From NCBI GenBank assembly GCA_963971575.1, contig OZ020611.1:209229324-209293323 (forward strand): a stretch of 64,000 bases of DNA. The letters are read 5' to 3'. The position numbers were made by a program, and so were the translations under genes. Positions within the stretch are counted from its first letter, which is position 1. Each line of letters starts with the position of its first letter. Below, piece after piece: positions 1 to 12,657 of the stretch. The notes beneath the pieces are model-generated. The model made no database searches. It saw only the letters and a program-made list of their open reading frames with translations, and was not told the origin of the DNA. The DNA is from Liopterus haemorrhoidalis. Its lineage: Eukaryota > Arthropoda > Insecta > Coleoptera > Dytiscidae.

Positions 1-763
1 CTCTTAGTACCTTATTACTCACTTTTTCAATCACATATTTCTTATGCCCTCTTAGCATAGGGACACTCGTCCTCTGCTGATAGAATTTTTGCATTGCAAA
101 GACGCGCTGTGAGAATCATTGACGGCATTTCTTGCAGAGCAGAGTGTCAAAAATCTTTTTTATCATTGCAAATTATCACTCTACATTTTAGCCTGTTTAA
201 AATTTTATTACAAAATTAAAAACGACTTTAAATCGTTTAATGAGATTCATAGTCATAATACTAGATACAAGAATGATATATATCTTAAATTTTGCAGTCT
301 ATCAAAATCCAGAAATAGCACTACCTACTACGCTATTAAATTCTTTAGTAAATTGCCAGAGTCAGTAAGACTTTTACCCCAAAATAAATTTGAAGCGTTT
401 GTGAAGGATGTGTTAATTCAAAATCCATTGTACTCTGTGTCCGAAAATTTTGATTTAAATTTTTAGTATTATCATTAGTTTTTTGTATCTGATTTAAGTA
501 ATAATTGTATCGATATGTAACTCTTTTTGTGTAAATTTATACTATTTGCTTGATTTTTTTTGACATTACTAAACGATTTAATTGTATTGTATTGTGGTTA
601 ATACTACAGTGTTTCACAACATTTTTCTTGAAACAATTATTAATTCAAAATATATTAATATGTAATACCGGTTGAGAAACACTGATGTACTGTACGTAAT
701 TTTCTTTGTATATTATACTTTGTGGTGCTTTTTTTGGGCTTATCCCGTTAAGCACCATTTCAA

Positions 764-810
<47 letters not shown>

Positions 811-812
811 AT
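1..812 (+). pseudogene. 3' fragment of a non-LTR retrotransposon
   Basis: The conceptual translation is the C-terminal end of a Jockey-superfamily type RT protein: a SHISYALLA-(stop)-GHSSSADRIFALQRR stretch, then in another frame the tail ending SENFDLNF at 466. It closely parallels the C-terminus of the LINE at 18.5-20.9 kb (SHITYALLVWGHS, IRxxxLQRR). A TGG-to-TAG stop near 57 and a frameshift near 150 show it is dead. A short A/T-rich 3' UTR ends in an (AAAT)n tail, as expected for this class. The left end runs off the window, so the 5' extent is unknown. Confidence 0.85.
763..812 (+). repeat. (AAAT)n microsatellite tail of the LINE
   Basis: About twelve AAAT units form the 3' terminus of the LINE fragment. 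Such short tandem tails are the usual ends of these retrotransposons. Confidence 0.9.
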
Positions 813-876
813 TTAAAAAAAATGGAAAAGGATAATCCAGTAGACTTAGAACAAAATGTGGACCAGAGCAGACTAA

Positions 877-1012
877 GAGCAGGTTTCTGAAAGCTTAGTA
901 AACTATAAGTAAATGATCAACTACGGTCACAATATAAGAATCCCATAAGTAACCATAGCAACCATTTTCTAACTATTTGGTTATAGTTAACTAGGCTTTC
1001 AAAAACCGGGCC
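877..1012. mobile_element. Small MITE, possibly PIF/Harbinger-like
   Basis: Imperfect terminal inverted repeats are visible: AGCAGGTTTCTGAAAGCTTAG at the left and its counterpart GCTTTCAAAAACCGGGCC at the right, with a TAA/TTA-like trinucleotide at each edge. The GGCCCGGT-type terminus resembles the Harbinger derivative at 33307-34687. The body is about 135 bp, A/T-rich and non-coding. Confidence 0.5.
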
Positions 1013-1066
1013 TTAGTGTCTAATCCATTGAAAGAAGAAGAAGCAATGTCATTAATACATTTATCT

Positions 1067-1081
1067 TTTATTTGTTTTATT
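1067..1081 (-). terminator. Candidate poly(A) signals of the TIL-domain gene
   Basis: On the minus strand two AATAAA hexamers lie about 90-100 nt downstream of the stop codon at 1170, in an A/T-rich 3' flank. The position suits the 3' end of the secreted-protein gene. Confidence 0.5.
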
Positions 1082-1169
1082 ACATATAGTTACCTATGTA
1101 GTTAGAATTTAAACATCGTGGGATTAATAATATTCTCAATAATGTTAGAAGCAGACAAAATAAACCATT

Positions 1170-2323
1170 CTATTTGTCCCAAGGTTTGGTTAAAACAAAG
1201 GGACTATTTATAATGTCCCCAAGCTGCGAAGTAGAATCCTCACAAATATTAAAACTCTGACAATAAGTATCATCAAATATTTGCATCTTATAAATTAGGA
1301 ACTTGAACACAATATCATTTTCAAAAGGTTTCAGTTCTTGAGGCACATTCTTCAAATAAATATAACAATACGGCAAGTCTTCTTGGGAACAATCAGTTAG
1401 ATTAATATATTTATAATAAGTAATTGCTACACTAAATATTGGTAGCTTTTCAAATTCTTCATAAGTTATGGTATGATTAACGTCTTTGCAATAATTCGGA
1501 CTGTTGTTGAAATATTTACAATCGAATTCTTCGATTTTTTGGGTGAGATAAAGTCCTAATTGCAACAGTGGCTTATATTTCTTGGCATACTCTTCATCAG
1601 TTTCTTCTACTTGTCGTTTCAAGCGATTTTTGTCTAATATGTCAACATACTTTTCTTCTGTTTCTTTTATTTCTCTTTTAAAGTGATCTTTGCATCTATC
1701 TAAAAGACAACGATCAGTTTTTTCTGGTCTATTTATTACGTTATGTAGATCTTCAGTTGTGTCTTTACATATGTGGTAGTTAACGCAATATGATTTATCT
1801 AAATATTGGACCATGTAAATCAGGAATTTGAATATGGTTTGATTTTCAAATCGTTTTAATTCATGGGGAATTTTTATGTTTTTCAAATCGACATTACAGT
1901 ATGGTTGCTTGTCTTTGGTACAGTCAATATTATTAAAATATTTAAAATAAATTAATATATCCGTAAAATTTGGTCCCTTTTTAAATTCTTCAAATGTTAC
2001 TGTCCTGTTTACATCTTTACAATACTGTGGTGTGTTGTTTAAGTATTTACAATCGAATTTTTGGATTTCTTCTGTTAAATATTGGGCGATTTTAAGCAGT
2101 GGTTTGTATTCGTGAATGTATTGGTCGTTTGTTTGTGTTGATTCTCTTTTAGGGCGTGTGTTGCACTGGTCCTTTGTAACGCATTGTCCGGAGTGGTTTC
2201 TGTAGTAGCCTGCTTTGCAGTAACAACCGTTTTTGCAGTTGGCTGGCCGTGGGCATTTTCTTAAGGAACATGTTCGTGGGCAAAGGAGGCAGGAGTATTC
2301 TTCATTTGTTTGGGTGCAGTTTA
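1170..2323 (-). CDS. Exon 2 of the TIL-domain precursor
   Basis: The acceptor is TTTTTAATTTCAG ending at 2324 (minus strand), followed by TA-AAC-TGC. The exon encodes the TIL domain and both repeated modules and ends at TAG (1170). The frame stays open upstream through the acceptor, so a reading frame beginning at an earlier ATG would include intron sequence; the spliced start is preferred. Confidence 0.85.
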
Positions 2324-5300
2324 CTGAAATTAAAAATAACCAGTTTGTATTATTATGTAAAGCAGCAGTGGGAAAATACGGCCCGTGGTACACATTTGCC
2401 TGGCCAATTTGATTTTGCGGCTTACCAGTAATAAAATATAATGTTTAATTTTCCTATACAGTTAAGAGCGGATTTACGCAAAGGCTAAAGTATCATTCAC
2501 AGCTCATGTTTTAATAGATAGTACGTAATTCATAGTGTTAATGTTAACGTATAACAATGTTAGTTCTACACAAATCCGTATAAGCATTCATAGCTCCAAT
2601 TTAGTCGATAAGCGTAAGAAAATATTTAACGCATAATGTTAGAAGTTTGTATATCTCAAACTTCTGACATTAACATTAACATTAAAACACTGACAACTGT
2701 CAAAATGAAGGAATATATTATACTTGAAATTCGAATAAGACTTGAGGATGTTAGCTTGTGACATAATTATTAGTAAAAATGTTGAAACTAATATTGAAAA
2801 ATAGATGTGAAGTGAGAATTTTTACATATTTCAGGGTTTCGCAGGTATACAGTGATACATTTCAAAATAGACGAATATATTATACAGGAAATTCTAAAAA
2901 GACTTGTGGCTGCAGTTTATGATATACTAATTAATAAATGTGTTGAATCTAATAAAAAATTGATGTGAATTTTCACATATTTTAGTGTTTTTCAGGTATC
3001 TAGTACCCAAGTTAAAGAAGCTATATGTGTGAAACATTTTTTTTTTTTTTCGGTAATCAAGTCAAAATGAACAATATGTTGAAAATAATGTACCGTTTGT
3101 TATTCTGTGTACTAAGAGCTTTTCCTTAAAATACAACATGAACTTTTAAAATAAAATATGTATTTTTTCAACAATAAAAAAATTTATTTTTTTTATTTTA
3201 GTACTAATGGGGAGACACAACAGGACAAACCCACAATGTGCTCACAACTTAATAATTAATAAAAAATATAAATTAAATATAAATTATGTTGATACAACTG
3301 TAAAATATGCAATAGTACAATTCACTTAGATTGACGCAAGGTAAGGAAAGACGCACTAAATTCATGTTTTTATTGATTTTTTTTAAAAATAATTATAAAT
3401 CCTCTCCTAACCCTGCGGCAATAGAGTTGAGAATTGTCTTCTTGAATGCTTTGAGTGACATATTAAAAATATCAGTGTTTAAGTTTTTCATATTATTTAT
3501 ACGGTAAAGTGGAGAATTTTGACAGCATTGAGTACGAGCTATAGGGTTCCAGAAAAGATTATTGTTGCGGGTATTGTATGTCGATATGTGGATATTAATT
3601 TCAAATAGTAATTCAGGAGAATCAATTTTACTGTTTAATAATTTATATAGAATTACATAATCATTTATTTTGCGTCTAGTAGTAAGGGGTGTTAAATTAA
3701 AATGTACACAAGCATCATTATATGTTTTAAATCGAAATTTGAATTTATAAGATAAATATTTCAAATATTTATTTTGAATCGCTTCGATGCGGTTAATGTG
3801 CACATTGTAGCCAGGGTTCCATACAGATGAAACAAAGTTTAATCTACTATGGACGTACGCGTAATACAGAGCATTTAATGAAGTTAAATTATAAAAATTC
3901 TTTGTCGTGCGTATTATAAATCCTAACATTTTTAGCGATTTATTGCAAAGTTTATCAATGTGGTTGTTGAATAGCAGTTTAGAGTCAAATATTACACCAA
4001 GGTCTCTAATATTGGTAACGATCTTAAGAGAAACATTATCTATGGTGTAAATATAATTAAAGTTATTCCTGTTATGTGTAAATGTAATGTGTTGACATTT
4101 CTCACTACTTAAATGTAAGTGATTTTTGATGCAATAGTCGCTTAATCTGTCGAGATCTTTTTGAAGTAATAAACAGTCTTCAATAGAATTAATGATACGA
4201 AATAATTTTAGGTCATCAGCAAATAGTAAAAATTCTGAAAATTCAAAACATTTTGAAATATCATTTATATAAAATAAGAATAACAAAGGCCCTAATTTCG
4301 AACCCTGGGCCACCCCTGAATTTACCTCCTCATATTTTGACAGATAACCATGAACATAAACAGCCAACAGTCTTTTGGTTAAATAATTTTCAAGCCACCG
4401 TAACAAATCACCATGAATACCTAAATTTGCAAGTTTATTTATTAAGACAGAATGATTTAGTTTATCAAAGACTTTACGAAAGTCTGTATACACGGTATCA
4501 ACTTGTTTGCCTTTATGGCAGTGCGTTATGTAAATAGTTGCTAAATATGAGAAGGTTTGTTTCGACAGATCGACCCGCAACAAATCCGTGCTGGTTTGTT
4601 AGTAAATTGTTTTTAAATGTATTGTATAAAACGTCGTACACCAGGGACTCAAAAACTTTTGAAAATATATTTAAAATAGATATCGGCCTATAGTTTGTAA
4701 CCAATGTTCTGTCACCAGATTTAAAAATTGGAATTATATGGGCTTGTTTCCACACCGACGGAAAAATGCCTTCGGACAAAGATTTATTAAAGATAATCTG
4801 TAAAGGAAGCGCAAGAGTACTTGAACACATCTTTATGAAAAGTGGTGAAATTCCATCAGGCCCTGCCCCTTTATTGACATTAATTTTATTGATTGATTCC
4901 AAAACAGCATCGACACAAAAAACAATTTTACCTACAGTGAACGTATAATTTGTGGAATTATTTTGATTAAAATCCGTTAGAGAATTAGTTTCATAAACTG
5001 ATAAAAAATGCGATAGAAAACTGTTACAGACTTCCTCAGCAGTTCCAAATGTTTTATTGTTATATTTGATATTTAAAGGTATTTCAGTGTTCCTTTGTTT
5101 GTTCCGCACAAAATTCCAAATTTTCTTGGGCTCTGTTATAATACAGTCTTGAATTTCGCTAACGTAATCTTTGTAATCATTTTCAATATGAAATTTAGAT
5201 CTACCTCGCAATAAAGAGAATGTCAAATAATCTTGCGTATTATTATATTTTTTCCACTTTTTATGGTATTTGTTTTTTTCCTGAACAATTTTAATTGTTG

Positions 5301-8300
5301 AGTGTTTAAACCAAATTGGATAATTATTTTTGTATTTTCTTAGTTTAGGTATATACAATTCAATCAAATTGTTCAGGAAACTGTACAAGTACGTTACATT
5401 ATCATTAGCGTTTGAAGGTGCGAAAATCGTGACCCAATTGTGGCTATGTAGTTCATTATTAATTTTGTCATACTGACCACGTTTAAAATTATATATTTTT
5501 TTAGGTTTATTACTGATAGTACAATATGTTTCAAAATTTAGATGAACAATAACAGATATATGATAAATATCTTCTTTGATGAGCGGACTGTCGCACCTAC
5601 ACACCTTTGATATAGAATGGTATTTATTACAAAAAACTAAGTCTAACACATTATATCCAGGATTACATTGATTAGAGAATTGCAGCAAGTTTCCAAACGA
5701 AGCCATATTGTTAATTAATTGTGTTCTTAAGTCGTTGCCGTTCACTATGAAATTAATATTAGGAAGTTCTTGTGTCCATTGGGCTTCGGGTACATTAAAA
5801 TCCCCCAAAATTATTATGACGTCGTTTGGGACATTGTTGCAAATACGAGTAACATTGTTAACAAATTCAGATAAGGCATAATCATCACGGGGAGGCAAAT
5901 AAACGCAGCACAAATGACACTTTATCACTTTATCACCAGCTGTTGATATGTTGAACGACACCCAGATATCTTCAGCCTGTGACCGCCAACCTGTTTGTTC
6001 TAGTGAAACCAAAGAACGGTGTAGGGCAATTAAAACACCCCCGCCCGGCGTAGCACTCTCACGATCACGCCGATATACTGTATAGCTGTCATCAAAATAC
6101 TCCGCTGAATTGATTCCGTCACATAAGAACGTCTCAGTTAGTGCTATTATTTTGAAATTGTTGTTTTTTAGAGAACAAAAAAATGTATGAGATTTTGTGC
6201 GTAAACCTCGCACATTTTGATAGTAAACATCAGCCATTTTAACTAAAGTTTTAAATTGAATATTGTTTAATTATTTGCTAGAATTTAGATAATTTTATTT
6301 AAGTCGTTTAAACATTTTATTATTTTTATCGGAGAGGTTTCGTTTTTCCTTATTAAAATGGAGCAGTTTTGTACCCAGATAAATTTATATAGTTTTTCTT
6401 TAGCTACAAGTTTCGCTTGTTTTAACAACAATTTATTTGATGGTGTTAAATGTTCATTGATAAAAATTGAATCACCTACACCTGGTATGGTTAGGCCGGG
6501 TTTATTATTTACCATTGATTTCTTAGAGCGTTTGGCAGCTGCTATGATTTCATTTTTCTTATGACGGGAGCATAATCTAATGACAATGTTCCGTGGGACT
6601 TTACTGGCTGCATTCATGTGTTGGACCCTATGCACTACGCTAATATCAGTCTTCTTAATTTCACATTTAATATTATCCCCAATCTGCTTTAGAGTAGCAT
6701 AAATATCCTCGTTGTTATTCTCCACAACACCTGAGATCTCAATATTATCCATTCTAGTGTATTGCTCCAATTCTTCGCACCTATTTTTGTACATTTCGGC
6801 AGAGTTTTGAATTATTACAAAGTCATTTTGCAACTTATCAATATTTTTACACTTTATGTCCAGTTCAGTTAGTTTTTTATTGAAATCATCCACCTTATCA
6901 TTACAAAATTTAACAGAGTCAGTAAAAGCCTGATAGTCTTTTAACTGATTTGTAATGGTTCTAATAGCTCTTAAAATTGTGGCCAAGGTGGGCGTCTCAT
7001 CTGATTCCTCATCTTCTTCAGCTATAATGATTGCTTTAGAAGGGCTTCCGGGAGCTAACCTGCATTTGTTGCAGGACCAAGAAAAACCATCAGTATTACA
7101 GGAATTGATCGATTGCAGAATTTTATTGTCCAAACCAGCGCAGGAAGCATGATAGTAATTCTTACATGGGCCAGAACATTGAAGTCCTGGAGATTTAACA
7201 GGCGTGATGTTTCTGTTGCAAGTTACACATGACATTGTAGGAGGGGCCATTGACAAGTCCGTATCAGACCACTGCCGTTTGACAAATGGATTAGCAAATA
7301 GAAATTAAGTTGGTATCACTTGTTTGGCACACTTGTTTTACAGAGATGAAGGTCACTGACCGATAAGTATGCGTGTGCGTCACACGGGAAAATGCACTTT
7401 ATTGAATAATAACCTCTCAAATTGATTAATTAATAATTAAATTAATCAATATTTATTAAAGAGTAACACTTAAAGTAACTAAAATTTATCACTCAACAAT
7501 GCTTGCACTGCAGTAATTAACGGGAAAATTTTAATTATTTAGAGAAGTTTATCACTATAAAACAATATTTTACAGAGCAAACTATCAACACATGTGTCAC
7601 GAACTATAAAAGTTTTATATAATTAATCTGACAAAAATTCCTTTTGAACTATTTTGGTTTCCATCAATGTACATTATTCAGATTTTTTTCAGTTTTTTAG
7701 ACCAACACTTCTGGGAAACAGAGTGGAAACAAAAGTTAACTTTTTTTTGTGAAATGAAAAAGTTAGGTTAGAGTGAGTAGCTTCAGAAACATTATAGTTA
7801 TTTTATTCAATAATTAACTTAATAAATATTATTTTGGTTCTTTTTAGAAGTACATTAATAAAAAAAAAAAACAATACATATATTTAATAACAAGATATTT
7901 TTATTATAAATTGTTTAGTAATTTCTATTGCGTGTAGATGCCAGCTAGATCGATTTATCTATTAAAATATGAGCTATGAATGGTACCAAAGTGTTGTGAC
8001 TAGCCACTAACATTATCCATTAACATTATGCACTATGAATTACGTACTATCTATTAAAACATGAGCTGTGAATGATACTTTAGTGGGCTAAAGTCTAGAG
8101 CGTAAAATTGGGGGTGGGGGTCGAATTTTGTAAAATACATAATAATAATAAATTAACTAGGGTAGCAGTATAACTATAGCTTAGAGGCGACAAAATCATA
8201 AATCCGCTCTTGTATACAGCGTAGCCAATATATGACTACTGTGCTATAGTGCGTTCAAAGGTGAGTTTGCAGTATAGCTCTTATGGCAAATGGGAGCGGT

Positions 8301-11300
8301 GTTGCCAAATGTTGTAAAAGTGTCAAATGTGTCAATTATAATAATATGAAAAACTCGTATGTTTTACAAAAATCAACTCTTATAAAACTCAAAATAACAC
8401 TCAACAAAAACAAATGGCCATTTGTAGAATACGGCGTTTTCACAGACCAGCGCGTTTTAGAGCTGGCAACGTCGACAAGCAAGAAAAGGATAGCGTCATT
8501 GTATAAACCCATTAGAGCAGCGTTTCTCAACCGGGGGGCCGCGCCCCCCTGGGGGCCGTAAAAGCCTCGTCGGGGGGCCGCGAAGTCATATAAGATCGAA
8601 GCATGAAAATATAATAGAATGCAGTCATTTTTGCACAAATATGCTCCATTCATAAATTTATTACATTTATATTCATAAAAATATACCTTCCATAACATAA
8701 AATAAATTATACTTATTTTGATAACAAATTTAAATAATATCATTGTCAAATTAAGTGTATAAGTCGGCTGATGCGTTTCTGTGATAACGGTTCGCGTTGG
8801 AGGTACTTCAAGTACTTGTAAGTTGTAGTTTCAAGTGGGCACGACTTGAAAGTGCAATATTATTATTATTTATTATGTGCCGAGCTACGGATAATTCAAG
8901 AGTAAAGAAGCGAAACTGATTATATCTAAATGGATGGCACTTTGAACACTTGTAAATAAAAATACTTTACTTTCAAGTCATTATAGGGAATACAATTTTT
9001 CGTCAACCATAAAAGATATTTAAAAAATTGTTTCTTTGAAAAAATTCTATCAAAGTTGATATACGTTCCTATTTAAAAAATTGTCCTTGATTGAATTTCG
9101 ATAGGTACTGTCATTCAATTCTTTGGATAAACTTTGGTCATCAAACATTTTTCCCAGTTAGCTCACACATCGCCTTTTTTACTGTGCCATCTTGCAAACA
9201 TCATTTTATAAAACTTACTAAAGTAAATATTTTTTATGCCGTCTGTTAATGAAAAGAACTGAACTTTTAAAAACCACATTTTTTCATTGCGTTGTTTACA
9301 AGTTTCTTTGTGTCGAGCTTGCTTTTATTTCAATTTTTTTTTTTTTGATTGTGTCTACAGATATAGTGTCGTGTTATAAGCGTTTAAAATACGGCATAAA
9401 CACAATAAAAACGCTGACGCCACGGTTCATCCTGTATATCTATATATATTGGGGGGCCGCAGACCTTATTTAAATAATTTTGGGGGTCCCATGCCAGAAA
9501 AGGTTGCGAAAGGCTGCATTAGAGAGTATGAAAAAGAACTACTCCATATGCCTTGTACTGCAAAGTCACCTTTCAACGCTCTATACTTGAGCTTTCGCAC
9601 ACACTAGCCGTATTTACACTGACGTAAATACACGTAAACCAGCGTAAGGAAGCTCTTTAGAAACTGAAAACGGTAAGATAGCCCGCCAAAAAATTTCGGC
9701 ACTGAATATGGCCCGCGACATAAAGATTGCTCGCTCCATATATAAAGTAATATATAATAGATTAAAGCCTTTTGTTCCTGCTCAAATACGTAAAGTTAGT
9801 TTTTAAATTTTTTGGCACACAGCTACAATGGCTAGTTGCACCAAACGCCTCCCATCTAATAATAACTACAGTACATATTAAAAACAATAAATAATACAAT
9901 AAATAAATAAATAACATCAATAAAAATACACATACTCATTAAAAGAAATCTTGGACAGACAAACACAAATAAATAAGATAAAAAGTCTGTTCGATCAAAT
10001 ACGTAAAATAGTTGATGTCTCTCTCTTCAATAAACGGAATGAATAGAGATTATAATGACAAATGCCAAAACTGATGATAAAAACTGCGAACCATATTGGA
10101 AATGCCATGTGTATTGACTGAAATAACTCATAAAATCTAGATAAATGAGGAAGCAATAGAAGATATAGGTTAATTTTGCTATCTAGAGCAGTGGTTCCCA
10201 ACCTATTTACACCGGCGGACCACATTTCCAAATCACATTAGAATTGCGGACCACCACCACCACGTATTATTTAGATTTAGATTAGTGACTTAAATTAAAA
10301 TCTTTAAATATTCGCTTCTAAAGGAATAGTCACATATCAATAATACAAATTGGTATTCACTAAAACATAACAGGGAAAATGTAACAAGAAAAAGCAGTCA
10401 CAGCGTCTAAAAATAAAGTTTATGGAAAAAAAAAGAATGTATAAGTGTAGAAATAAGAATTAAATTATTTTTTATGTTGTTTATTCGGAACAACAATTTA
10501 CAATACCTTCAGTGGGAGCCTTGTGCTTGCATATCGTTTACAAGTTTTTCAATATTAGGCCTTAAAGAACTTAAAGACAATCTCAATGCCGTCTTCACAT
10601 CTAAACAGTTTCTATGCTTCGTCTTAATGGCATTAAGCGCAGAAAATGCAGTTTCACACATGTATGTTGAATGGAAAGGAAGGAGTATTTTAAGTGCTCT
10701 TTCTCTCAGTGCTGGAAACAAAGCCTACTTCACGAATTATAATCCAAAAACTAAACATATTATTGCAGCTAATTTTCGTTGCCTTTAGATGCTACAGCTG
10801 ATTAGCAAGTACTTGAGAACCATTCCCTCTACAAATGAATCAAAAGTTACTAGTTTTAAAACTGGTACTGATCGTGTACAAAAACATTTCCAATTTTTTT
10901 TTCAAAATGGTTTTCAACCACTGACGGAATGAATCTTTTATTGCTGCCAAAGTCGCGGACCACCTGAAAATATACCGCGGACCACGGGTTGGGAAACACT
11001 GATCTAGAGCCTCTATTAATGCCAGACTTGGAAGAAAATGTGGGTAGTTGAATATTTAAAGCACGTGAATTTTTGCCAAGCTTAATAAAATATTGTGACG
11101 CACATCACTTGAGCAGGGAAACATAAATAAGTTTGTTTTACTCTAAGATAAAATTTGTTCTCTTCTGAAGAGTTGTCGTGGTACCGTGGTAAGACGGTTG
11201 TCTAAAGAACACAGGAACGCGGGTCCGAAATTGTACAGTCAGCTCTGGGGTCAACTTAGTCTCAAGTATTTAATACTTAATATGAGTACATGTTTATGTA

Positions 11301-12592
11301 GGGATAATGGGTCCGGTCGAAACGTCACACTGACCACGTGGCTTTCATAGCTATGGCTGGCGGTCTAGAAACAGAGAACTTACCTTCTCTGCCATTTATA
11401 TGTCTATCAAGGTGTTGGGATCCAATTATTATTATTATGAATACATGCATGCGAAATTGAAAAGTACACGCTTACTATCCACAAGTTTATATAGAATCTG
11501 TCGTATATTCTAGCCCCAAGTATTATTAGATTAGGAACTATGGGAGGTAAACAACCAAATCGAAATGAAGTACAAATACAAGTGCAAAATTAGGTATGGA
11601 TTAGCCACACTTTAAGAAAATTAAATAATGCGATTTTTCAGAAGGAATTTGAGTGGGATCCTTAAAGCAAAAGAAATATTGACATACCACCAGATAAATG
11701 GAGACGCGCAGTATTAAAGAAGGCTATAGACAATAGTAAATCATTGAACGATTCAAAATCTTAGCAAAAAATGGGATCAGTTTGCTCCTGCTAGATGCTC
11801 TAGGGTAAAGGTGGGATAGATGCCACAGTTATAGAAAAACAATCGTGTTGCATTAATCTTAATTATTAAACTTTATCTATTACTTTGCTATAATTCTTAG
11901 ATAATCTTACCACACAATAACATAAGATTAAAACACTTATAATTGTTCTAAATATATAAAATTAATGATTTAAAATAGTACTGTAATTGGCCATATATCC
12001 CATATCGATGGGATTATTGCCCCATATGGTGGTATTTATGCCTCACTAAATTAATACATTTGATTTTCACCAACAATTTTAATATTTTTTTAAAATAACA
12101 ATTAAAAATTACAATTTAATCAAAATTACAATTTATTATTATTATTTTTACCGACTGCCAACATATATACGGAATGGTCATACCGATTTTGACTATTTTT
12201 AGCATGATGTCTGTTGGTCTGTGTGTCTGTCGGTCCATGGAGATGTGTAGAGCAATTTTGGCCAAACGGATTTTTATGAAACTTCATATTTAAGTTTTTG
12301 ACATCAATGGCACCAGTTGTTTAACTTTTGGTACAAATCGGTCAACTATAAATGTAAGTTTACTCGTGTCGGTTTTAAGATTTTTGCGAATATTTCACAA
12401 CAGAGAAAAATTTCTAAAACATCTATTCTACAAAAATTACTATAATAGTAATAATTAACAACTTTTATTTGAAACATTTTTTGATAGGACTTAATAAATT
12501 TTTAAAACTTTTCATATTTTTGCGATATTTTTTCTAAGTATCTATTTTGGCATATATGTTGTTGCGTGTCCTTGGGAAAATATTAGTATAAG

Positions 12593-12657
<65 letters not shown>

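Larger units (their letters stand above)
3185..7390 (-). mobile_element. Near-complete two-ORF non-LTR retrotransposon (Jockey superfamily, CR1-like)
   Basis: On the minus strand a 5' UTR (about 7390-7257) is followed by ORF1 (7256-6285), a gap of 47 bp, then ORF2 (6237-3393) with endonuclease and RT, and a 3' UTR of about 200 bp ending in an A-rich (AAATAAA)-like tail near 3185-3210. PHD-type ORF1 plus APE-type EN and RT place it in the CR1/Jockey group. One frameshift inside the RT is the main damage, so it is young. The exact 5' end is not resolved. Confidence 0.8.
2462..8212. mobile_element. 5.75 kb TIR element containing a nested LINE
   Basis: The left terminus begins TTAAGAGCGGATTTA and the right one ends TAAATCCGCTCTT or similar. 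Subterminal blocks of about 70 bp (about 2487-2560 and 8020-8090: AAAGTATCATTCACAGCTCA and its complement) are nearly identical in inverted orientation. TATACAG flanks both sides (2455-2461 and 8213-8219) as a candidate 7-bp target duplication. The interior holds fold-back-family sequence and a complete-looking LINE that must have jumped in later. No transposase is visible, so this is a non-autonomous DNA element or fold-back element of uncertain superfamily. Confidence 0.7.

Noticed and set aside
8336..8749. 137-codon minus-strand open frame over the hAT left end
   Set aside because: Crosses the hAT terminus and its target duplication, is low in complexity and shows no domain; a chance frame.
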